Assembly (NCBI GenBank): GCA_011682595.1
Contig: JAACEH010000020.1
Location: 1-11,791, forward strand
Length of the DNA: 11,791 nucleotides
Reading direction: 5' to 3'
Origin: Anaerolineaceae bacterium
Lineage (GTDB): Bacteria; Planctomycetota; Phycisphaerae; FEN-1346; JAACEH01
This document shows, piece by piece, positions 6,453-11,791 of this stretch. The translations under genes were made by a program, and so were the position numbers. Below the pieces are notes generated by a model. That model made no database searches, was not told the DNA's origin, and worked only from the letters and a program-made list of their open reading frames with translations. Position 1 is the stretch's first letter. The number at the start of each line of letters is the position of its first letter.

Positions 6453-7943
6453 ATGGCCAAACGAATCATGATCTGGTCTTGTGTGGCCCTGTACCTGCTG
6501 ACCTTTCTGGCCGGAACGATCCTGCTGTTCATGACCGAGGGAAGTTTCCCGATCGCCTCGCGCTACTTCTGGGCCTACACGGGCCTGCCGGCCTTGGCCC
6601 TGCTGGTTCACCTGGTCGCCGCCGCGGTGCTGCTCTGGAAATGGGAGCGTGGAGCCCCAGCCGCAATCGCCGTCGAAACCTTCTGGGTGGCGGCCGCCCT
6701 GTTGGGCCTGATCTTCTTTACAGCCACGTTCCGCTGGATCGCCCTGGTGGTGCTGCTCCGGGCATCTTTCGGGGGGGTCATCCTCTACTACCTGTGGGGA
6801 CCGTTCAGCCGGGACCGCGCCCTCGTCGTCGCCGGGGCGGCGGTGGGACTGCTCCTTGGAATCCTGTGGCCGATTGCTCTCCAGGCGCCAAGCGACGGCG
6901 CCGTGCCCATAATCTCGAGCGACAACAAGGCGCTGATAGTCTGGCCCAGCAGCGGCGCCAAGTCCTACACCGGAAAACAAGTCCTGAAGTTCTATGACGG
7001 TCAGGCCTCCGTGCAGGACTCGCCGCCGGCGATCGATCTGGAGATGGGAAAGTCGCTGATGCGCATTCTGCCGATGTTTGCTTTTCCCTCGGTCTCAGTC
7101 GACGGCGCGTGGTCCACCACGCTCAACACGATCGGGCTGAAGTTCAGGCGGCCGAGCAGTTCTTCGACCTGGCAGGACGATCGCTACCGGTATGTCCACC
7201 TGCACTACCAGGTCATGGAGCGAGTGGCTTCGAGGCTGGTCAGATCGCTTGCCTACGAGAAATTCCGCGACGGGGTGATCACCGGCGATCTGTACCTCCG
7301 CATCGATCGCCAGGGGGAGGGCATCGACCTGGTGGCGCTGACTCATTGCGGCCGCGAAATCTACGCCTACCGAACGATGCTGTTCACGATGATCTTCCAG
7401 CCTTATGAAGGCCAGAAGATACTCCTGCCCCCCGTCGCCAAAGCGTTGAGCTGGCCGTCCGATCTCTCCGGCGACGTGCCGCGGCAATTGCTGAACCTGC
7501 AGCCGGACCGGGCGGTGCTCTATAAGGCCGATCGGGGAAACCAGGGCCCGTTCACCGAGTTGGGCCGGGCCGAGCGGTTTGCCGATCACATGGTCGTCCA
7601 GAGTTTCGCCCCCGGACGGTCGCTGCTGGTCTACTTTCCCGACTGGCAGGGCCAGGCACTGAGGCGTCTCTCGCCGGCGGCCGGGGCCCCGTTATGCGCC
7701 AACGAATTGTTCTTCGACTTGGATGCTCTCGAGCCCGCGGAAACTCGGGCAACAAGCCGCCTCAAGTACCTGACCATTGGGGCCACCATCGCCGGAGCCG
7801 ACAGCGGCGCCGGCCGGCCGGTGGTCAGAATCAAGAAGGGCACCTACGTCAACCGCATGTCGATTCGCCTTGTGCCGGACGGCTCGGACACCGACCAGGT
7901 GATCGGGGCCATCGATCTCTGGCAGCCGCCGTCGAGGCAGTGA
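6453..7943 (+). CDS. Five-helix membrane protein with large extracytoplasmic domain, family not recognised
   Basis: A 496-residue protein I cannot assign. Hydrophobic stretches suggest five membrane helices at about 6-27, 43-63, 71-91, 94-115 and 123-143. With the positive MAKR start inside the cell, the remaining 350 or so residues should lie outside the cytoplasm. That part has mixed alpha/beta composition and no enzyme motif that I recognise; it has only one cysteine pair candidate (in THCGR near 308 and PLCAN near 415). GAGGAGG five bases before the ATG is the strongest Shine-Dalgarno site in the window. It starts 21 bases after smpB, so co-transcription is likely, but there is no evident functional link to trans-translation. 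It converges with the CDF transporter gene, 56 bases away, without an obvious terminator between them. Confidence 0.8.
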   Translation: MAKRIMIWSCVALYLLTFLAGTILLFMTEGSFPIASRYFWAYTGLPALALLVHLVAAAVLLWKWERGAPAAIAVETFWVAAALLGLIFFTATFRWIALVVLLRASFGGVILYYLWGPFSRDRALVVAGAAVGLLLGILWPIALQAPSDGAVPIISSDNKALIVWPSSGAKSYTGKQVLKFYDGQASVQDSPPAIDLEMGKSLMRILPMFAFPSVSVDGAWSTTLNTIGLKFRRPSSSSTWQDDRYRYVHLHYQVMERVASRLVRSLAYEKFRDGVITGDLYLRIDRQGEGIDLVALTHCGREIYAYRTMLFTMIFQPYEGQKILLPPVAKALSWPSDLSGDVPRQLLNLQPDRAVLYKADRGNQGPFTELGRAERFADHMVVQSFAPGRSLLVYFPDWQGQALRRLSPAAGAPLCANELFFDLDALEPAETRATSRLKYLTIGATIAGADSGAGRPVVRIKKGTYVNRMSIRLVPDGSDTDQVIGAIDLWQPPSRQ

Positions 7944-7999
7944 GGCCGCCGCCCCTGGGGGGGGTGAACTGCCGGCCGGCATAGCTCGGACTCTCATGG

Positions 8000-9262
8000 T
8001 CAGGCAGAGTCGTTGGCGGGCTCTGCGGCCCGGACGCCGCAGGTGTCGGGACAGACCCGGCAGTTCAACTGGCACGGTTCGACGTGAACGTGAACGTGCA
8101 GGTCGCCCACCTCGCGGACCATCAGGTCGCCCAGGTCGTGCTCCAGACGATGAGCCGTTTCAATCGGCGTCCCCGGAGCGATGTGCACGTTGAACTCCAC
8201 CTCCAGACCGTGATCCTCAGGCAGAATGCTCAAGGCGTGGAAGCTGACGATCGAGGCATGTCTGGTCAGCAGTCCCCGCACCGCCTCGCGAATGCCGGCC
8301 CTCCGGAAGTCCGTCGGCTGCTCGCTGTGGGGCTCGGCGTGCACGAGGACCGAAAGGCCAAGCTGTTGGGTCACCTGCGACTCAACTTCCGAGGCCACGC
8401 GGTGGGCCTGATCGAGGTTCAACTCGGCCTGCAGAGTGACGTGCATCGAGGCGACTTTTCTGTGGCCGTAATCGTGCACCGTCACCGCGTGGATGTTCTT
8501 CACGCCATGGACGGCCTGGGCGACCGCTTTGATCTTTGCGACCAACTCTTCCTGCGGCGCTTCCCCCAGCAGGGAGGAGGCAGACCGGAGAATTGGTCGG
8601 ACCGCCGAGATCATTATCAGCAGGCAGACACCAAGGCCCAGGAAGGCGTCGAGGCGATAGTAACCCAGTGCGGCGCCGCCGAGACTGACGGCCACGAGCA
8701 CCGACGAAAGGGCATCCGAGCGGTGATGCCAGGCGTCGGCTTTCAGGGACGGGTTGCCGATCCTGCGGCCAACCCGCGCCGAGTAGCGAGCCATCCACTC
8801 CTTGGCGGCTGCTGAAAGCAGCACCCCGGCGGCGATCACGATCATCAGGTTGCGGCCGAGGGCCTCTCCTATCTCGGGTGGGTTCAGAATGCGTTGAACG
8901 CTCTTGTAGCCCAGTTGCAGGCCGGCCAGGGCCAGCAGGATGCCGACGGCCAGCGTGGCAATTATTTCGGCACGACCGTGGCCGTAGGGATGACGCGCGT
9001 CGGCGGGCCGGCGGCCGATGCGCAGACCCACCAGGACGATCAAGCTGGTTATCAAGTCACTGGCCGAATGAACGGCGTCGCCCCACAGGCTGATGCTGCC
9101 GGTCACCGAGGCCAGGAGGCCCTTGGCCGCGGCCAGCAGAATGTTACCCACAATGCTGATCCAGGCCGCCCGCCGACCCAGGACGTACCGCTGCCGGTCG
9201 TCCAGCGCCTCGGCGCCGTCGGATGCCCGGGAGCGGCCAGGTTTCTGCAGCACGTCGCTCAT
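8000..9262 (-). CDS. Cation diffusion facilitator (zinc-type) with duplicated C-terminal domain and Cys-rich tail
   Basis: A 420-residue CDF-family exporter, which moves divalent metal out of the cytoplasm in exchange for protons. About six helices span 30-230. The transport site has the zinc-type pairs His65-x3-Asp69 (DAVHSASD) in helix 2 and His179-x3-Asp183 (WHHRSD) in helix 5, and the HPYGHGR loop (91-97) is typical. Residues about 235-312 form the usual ferredoxin-like dimerisation domain (VHDYGHRKVASMHV). A second related unit follows at about 322-397 (SILPEDHGLEVEFNVH), and the protein ends with Cys397, Cys401, Cys404 and Cys408. Common bacterial CDFs stop near 300 residues. There is no Shine-Dalgarno before the ATG; a weak promoter sits so close that a leaderless mRNA is possible. 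The upstream secreted-protein gene ends 74 bases away on the same strand. Confidence 0.92.
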   Translation of the reverse strand: MSDVLQKPGRSRASDGAEALDDRQRYVLGRRAAWISIVGNILLAAAKGLLASVTGSISLWGDAVHSASDLITSLIVLVGLRIGRRPADARHPYGHGRAEIIATLAVGILLALAGLQLGYKSVQRILNPPEIGEALGRNLMIVIAAGVLLSAAAKEWMARYSARVGRRIGNPSLKADAWHHRSDALSSVLVAVSLGGAALGYYRLDAFLGLGVCLLIMISAVRPILRSASSLLGEAPQEELVAKIKAVAQAVHGVKNIHAVTVHDYGHRKVASMHVTLQAELNLDQAHRVASEVESQVTQQLGLSVLVHAEPHSEQPTDFRRAGIREAVRGLLTRHASIVSFHALSILPEDHGLEVEFNVHIAPGTPIETAHRLEHDLGDLMVREVGDLHVHVHVEPCQLNCRVCPDTCGVRAAEPANDSA

Positions 9263-9269
9263 ACATGAA

Positions 9270-9299
9270 ATGTTACCCGCAAGCGGCGGCCCAAGGCAA
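9270..9299 (-). promoter_or_regulatory. Possible promoter of the CDF gene
   Basis: On the minus strand, TTGCCT (9299-9294) and TAACAT (9275-9270) are 18 bases apart, each a 4/6 match. The -10 box ends seven bases before the ATG, which again puts the expected start of the RNA at the start codon. The match is weak. Confidence 0.35.
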
Positions 9300-9336
9300 C
9301 CGTCTTGTGGCCAGGCTCTCGAACATCACATGACGG

Positions 9337-10668
9337 TCATCCGGCGGCGGGCACCGGCACCTTGGGCCTGACCCACCAGGTGTGAACCAGCGACTTGTCC
9401 TCGTCGCCCCGGAACTCGATCACATAGAGCAAGCCCCGCCGCCGGTCGAATGCCGCCGCGCCCACATGATGGAACTCCGGCTGCGGTCTGGCCCGGTACA
9501 AGAGCTTTTCGATCTCCAACGTCGCGAACGGCTGCACCTCATAGGGCTTCTTCCGGCCGGCGGCAACTTCGGCCAGGTCGCCCGTGTCGTAGAAGACAAT
9601 CTGCGCCGTGAACGAACTGGACCACCAGCCGCGCTGATCGTTGGGCGCTTCCGGCACAGGGGGCCACGGCCCTTCCTCGGGCCAGACCACGCCGTTGGCG
9701 AAGCCGTACCAGCACTTGCCCTGGCCCTTGGTGCCGACGAAGACTACCGCCGATCTTCCGCCGGAAGTCAACCACGCCCCGCCCGACCACTCGTCGCTGT
9801 GGTGGTAGCCCTTGAGCTTGTGCTGCACCTGGTCGGTCACACTGGAGTATTGCAGCAGCGTGGTCGCCCTGACCGTCGCTCCGGCCTTGGGCGGGTTGCC
9901 CTCGTTCCACGGTCCATAGGCGAAAATGGTCGGGCCCTGCGATCCCTGGCCGCCGTCACGGAATCGCCCGGTCGCCAGGCGCATGCCCGGCGTGTGCTTG
10001 TCGGCCCAGGCCTTCGGGATGGGAAAAATGTAGTCGGTTGTGACGTAGGTCCATAGGCCGCCGAGTTTCCAGGGGCCGGCCGTTTGCGGATTGGCGAGGT
10101 CCGTCTCGCACCAGCCGTGCGACGGAGCCGTGCTGCCCTCGTCCATGTGCGGACCCCAACAGAAGTACAGCTTGCCGCTGGTCTGCTGTCCCTGTTTCGG
10201 CAGCCAGGCCAATCCGGATCGGGCCTGTTCCATCTCGGGGAACTTCTTGCCGCGAATGTCGTGGAACTTCTGAATCGTCCGCGCGGTTTTCAACTCCGCG
10301 AGATTTTTCTTCGCCGAGACGACCGGCTCCGGGATCGTGATCTCCGAGATGTACTGGTGCCAGTCGTGCCCCACGCCGAACAGCGACCCGGGGTACCCGT
10401 CGGCTTTGTCCTTGGGATCGCCGTCGCTGCGATAAGCCAACCCCTGGCCGCTCCATCCCCAGCCGACCTCTTCCGGTTCGTCCGGCAGCCGGAACGCCCC
10501 CTTGTAGACCAGGTCGCCCGGCTCGATCCGCTCGGCCGCAGAAGTCGATTTCGTCTTCTTGGCCTGTTTCGACTTCGGCGCCTCGGCACATGAGGCCGGA
10601 AGACTCACCATCGCCACCGCCGCACCCACGCACAGCCACGAGACAATCACCCGATACCTGAGAGTCAT
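9337..10668 (-). CDS. Secreted protein of unknown function, Trp/Gly-rich
   Basis: A 443-residue exported protein that I do not recognise. Residues 1-30 are a signal peptide, with a hydrophobic core VIVSWLCVGAAVAMVSL and a probable cut after AEA; Cys27 is preceded by PAS, which is not a proper lipobox. A Lys-rich linker (32-41) follows, then a body rich in Trp, Gly and Pro with many short beta-like strands (LYFCWGPHMD at 167-176, FAYGPWNEG at 249-257) and an end strand LLYVIEFRGDEDK. A beta-propeller or similar beta fold is a guess. The open frame extends upstream to 10773, but the ATG at 10668 follows AAGGGGG at a six-base spacing and begins the signal peptide, so that start is chosen. It lies upstream of the CDF transporter on the same strand. 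Confidence 0.75.
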   Translation of the reverse strand: MTLRYRVIVSWLCVGAAVAMVSLPASCAEAPKSKQAKKTKSTSAAERIEPGDLVYKGAFRLPDEPEEVGWGWSGQGLAYRSDGDPKDKADGYPGSLFGVGHDWHQYISEITIPEPVVSAKKNLAELKTARTIQKFHDIRGKKFPEMEQARSGLAWLPKQGQQTSGKLYFCWGPHMDEGSTAPSHGWCETDLANPQTAGPWKLGGLWTYVTTDYIFPIPKAWADKHTPGMRLATGRFRDGGQGSQGPTIFAYGPWNEGNPPKAGATVRATTLLQYSSVTDQVQHKLKGYHHSDEWSGGAWLTSGGRSAVVFVGTKGQGKCWYGFANGVVWPEEGPWPPVPEAPNDQRGWWSSSFTAQIVFYDTGDLAEVAAGRKKPYEVQPFATLEIEKLLYRARPQPEFHHVGAAAFDRRRGLLYVIEFRGDEDKSLVHTWWVRPKVPVPAAG

Positions 10669-10747
10669 CCTTTGCCCCCTTCTCTTTTCCCCAGAAGTGT
10701 ACCGCCCAGCCCATCCTTGCCATTCGCCCCTCCACCAACAACCCCTA

Positions 10748-10777
10748 ATTGTAATCCCACCCCCACCCCACAATCAA
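10748..10777 (-). promoter_or_regulatory. Candidate promoter of the secreted-protein gene, with G-rich spacer
   Basis: On the minus strand TTGATT (10777-10772) and TACAAT (10753-10748) are 18 bases apart, about 80 bases upstream of the ATG. The spacer reads GTGGGGTGGGGGTGGGAT, and further G-runs lie upstream near 10782-10791. The boxes match 4/6 and 5/6. Confidence 0.45.
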
Positions 10778-10820
10778 CACCCATACCCCCACGAATCCGT
10801 CGGTGCTGTGGCACAGTGTC

Positions 10821-10892
10821 GCAGGTCGGGTCAACAGGCCCGACATTTCAATGGGTTTCACGCAGGCCGTCGGGTCTGTTGGCCCGACCTGC
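10821..10892 (+). repeat. Long inverted repeat, 24-pair hairpin
   Basis: Two 24-base arms, 10821-10844 and 10869-10892, are inverted copies separated by 24 bases. They differ at two positions, and both give G-U pairs in plus-strand RNA, so all 24 positions pair there; on the other strand the same positions are A-C mismatches. Each arm also contains its own small hairpin, GTCGGG/CCCGAC (10825-10830 with 10839-10844, and 10869-10874 with 10883-10888). There is no T-tract after it, so it is not a standard terminator. It may be an interspersed palindromic element. Confidence 0.8.
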
Positions 10893-10977
10893 CTTTCTGC
10901 CTGCACAATCGGCACTTGGCTTGGGGAGGCTGCCCCTTTGATCCCGCGTCAGAATGGGCGCCCTCGAACCGGCGCCC

Positions 10978-11005
10978 TTGACAGGCCCGGTCGCCCCACT
11001 ATAAT
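10978..11005 (+). promoter_or_regulatory. Consensus promoter of tRNA-Gly
   Basis: A perfect TTGACA at 10978-10983 and a perfect TATAAT at 11000-11005, with a 16-base spacer. The tRNA starts 13 bases after the -10 box. Confidence 0.92.
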
Positions 11006-11017
11006 CGCTCCGTGTCT

Positions 11018-11092
<75 letters not shown>

Positions 11093-11103
11093 AGCCAACA
11101 AGC

Positions 11104-11136
11104 GACGCCGGTTGACACGAGCTGCCAACCGGCGTC
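11104..11136 (+). terminator. Terminator-like hairpin after tRNA-Gly
   Basis: A perfect 11-pair stem, GACGCCGGTTG (11104-11114) with CAACCGGCGTC (11126-11136), loop 11 bases, beginning 12 bases after the tRNA CCA. Only TATCTT follows instead of a T-run, so termination may be weak, or the hairpin may serve 3'-end stability. Confidence 0.55.
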
Positions 11137-11260
11137 TATCTTGCGCTGTGCCAAAGCCTTGTGACCCGCCTCGCCGAGGCTCCATTAGCCGGCGTTTTGC
11201 CACCACTTGCCAGTCGATGTCTCCCCCGGCCTGCCATCCGTGCAAGCGCTCGTACCAAGC

Positions 11261-11288
11261 GCACGAAATCACGTGCAAGGTTTCGTGC
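11261..11288. repeat. Short inverted repeat
   Basis: GCACGAAA (11261-11268) and TTTCGTGC (11281-11288) form a perfect 8-pair stem over a 12-base loop. The loop and right arm contain two of the three CGTGCAAG direct repeats of this spacer, so alternative pairing with GCACG is possible. Confidence 0.5.
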
Positions 11289-11426
11289 AAGGGTTCGGGT
11301 TCCAACAAGGCGGCAGAAGGCTTTACGCCGAGTCCCATTTGCGATAGTATCACCTGCATCCTGGCCTAAACGCTATCTCATATCCCAGTAGAGTTGCTCC
11401 TGGCCGGCGAAGTCCAGCTCGGTCTG

Positions 11427-11460
11427 CCAGAGGGAGATGATGACCAGAGGGAGATGATGA
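11427..11460. repeat. Perfect 17-base tandem duplication
   Basis: CCAGAGGGAGATGATGA occurs twice without a gap (11427-11443 and 11444-11460). It lies just beyond the stop codon of the kinase gene. A 17-base insertion shifts any reading frame that crosses it. Confidence 0.9.
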
Positions 11461-11490
11461 TGGGGGAGCGCAGCCTCCGGGCCGTCCGGG

Positions 11491-11791
11491 TCAGGCTCCT
11501 TTCAGGCGGGCGGTGCGAAGCCAGCTTTCTATTTGCGGAAGAGTTTTCAATCCTGACGAAGCGCCCATAGCCGAAACGCACTGGGCCGCAACGGCGTTAC
11601 CCCACTTGAGGCATTCCTCGGGCGGCCGGTCACGGAGCATCCCGTACAGAAAGCCGCCGGCGAACGAATCCCCCGCACCGGTGGTGTCAACCACCTTCAC
11701 CTCGAAGCAGGGCATGGTGATTTCTGTGGGGCCATCATAGTAATAACTTCCCTCGGCGCCCAGCTTGATGACCACCCGTTCGGCGCCCCGG
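11491..11791 (-). CDS. PfkB/ribokinase-family carbohydrate or nucleoside kinase, N-terminus beyond window
   Basis: The last 99 codons and the stop of a PfkB-family kinase, which phosphorylates a sugar or nucleoside with ATP in the cytoplasm. Seen: VVIKLGAEGSYYY, the strand and glycine turn of the nucleotide site, then VVDTTGAGDSFAGGFLYGM, the second PfkB signature, whose GAGD holds the anion hole and the catalytic Asp, and a C-terminal WGNAVAAQCVSAMGAS helix typical of the adenosine-kinase/sugar-kinase branch. The reading frame runs on past the right edge (RGAER before the conserved VVIKLG), so a GTG at 11775 is an internal Val codon, not the start. About 200 residues are missing, and substrate specificity cannot be read from this part. 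Confidence 0.93.
   Translation of the reverse strand, partial: RGAERVVIKLGAEGSYYYDGPTEITMPCFEVKVVDTTGAGDSFAGGFLYGMLRDRPPEECLKWGNAVAAQCVSAMGASSGLKTLPQIESWLRTARLKGA

Larger units (their letters stand above)
10669..11017. other. Non-coding spacer between the secreted-protein gene and tRNA-Gly
   Basis: This 349-base stretch holds no convincing gene. Its left part (10669-10800) is strikingly pyrimidine-rich on the plus strand, with several C-runs, and contains the candidate minus-strand promoter. The middle holds the long inverted repeat at 10821-10892, preceded by a small CTGTG/CACAG palindrome (10806-10816). The right end holds the tRNA-Gly promoter. Confidence 0.7.
11137..11490. other. Spacer without a recognisable gene between tRNA-Gly and the kinase gene
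   Basis: No frame on either strand gives a family I know, a Shine-Dalgarno site with a plausible start, or a balanced composition. It holds the inverted repeat at 11261-11288, three copies of CGTGCAAG (11239-11246, 11272-11279, 11284-11291) and the 17-base tandem duplication at 11427-11460. There is no visible copy of the tRNA-Gly 3' end that would mark an att site. Confidence 0.6.

Noticed and set aside
5790..6980. Minus-strand open frame (396 codons) crossing smpB and the next gene
   Set aside because: It runs antisense through a certain smpB and through the palindromic repeat, so it is not a gene.
7944..7999. GC-rich spacer between converging genes as a bidirectional terminator
   Set aside because: It contains a GCCGGCCGGC palindrome but no extended stem with T-tracts on either side.
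10669..10773. Upstream ATG at 10773 for the secreted protein
   Set aside because: The extra 35 residues would bury the signal peptide, and the ATG at 10668 has a good ribosome binding site.

Overview
The window comes from a GC-rich bacterial chromosome with long, densely packed genes and almost every codon ending in G or C. The gene types fit a member of the Planctomycetota or a relative: a hexulose-phosphate synthase fused to an RraA-like domain, a methyltetrahydrofolate:corrinoid methyltransferase, paired PDZ proteases, and secreted proteins of unknown family. This placement is inference; there is no rRNA or marker protein to settle it. No phage, plasmid, CRISPR or transposase gene is visible.

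Layout. (1) Positions 1-2252, minus strand: a three-gene operon in the order queD, hexulose-6-phosphate synthase/RraA fusion, pterin-dependent methyltransferase (cut by the left edge). The spacers are 12 and 46 bases and each gene has a clear Shine-Dalgarno site. The group suggests one-carbon and pterin metabolism. (2) 2393-2572, plus strand: tRNA-Leu(CAG) with its own promoter and a strong intrinsic terminator. (3) 2689-5660, plus strand: a lipoprotein HtrA/DegP-type protease with an intact triad, followed by a secreted paralogue that has lost all three catalytic residues but keeps two PDZ domains. (4) 5661-5939: a spacer with a structured repeat and a promoter placed so that smpB is probably leaderless. 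(5) 5940-7943, plus strand: smpB, then a five-helix membrane protein of unknown function. (6) 8000-10668, minus strand: a zinc-type cation diffusion facilitator with a doubled C-terminal domain and a four-cysteine tail, lying downstream of a secreted protein of unknown function. (7) 10669-11490: a largely non-coding stretch with a G-rich promoter, a 24-pair hairpin, tRNA-Gly(CCC) with a near-perfect promoter, a terminator-like hairpin, a further inverted repeat and a 17-base tandem duplication. (8) 11491-11791, minus strand: the C-terminal part of a PfkB-family sugar or nucleoside kinase, cut by the right edge.

The strongest leads are the one-carbon/pterin operon with its HPS-RraA fusion, the active/dead protease pair, the CDF transporter with two C-terminal domains and a Cys tail, the probable leaderless start of smpB, and the hairpin at 10821-10892, whose two mismatches are tolerated only as plus-strand RNA. 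None of these proves a new system; the tests that would decide are listed with each finding.
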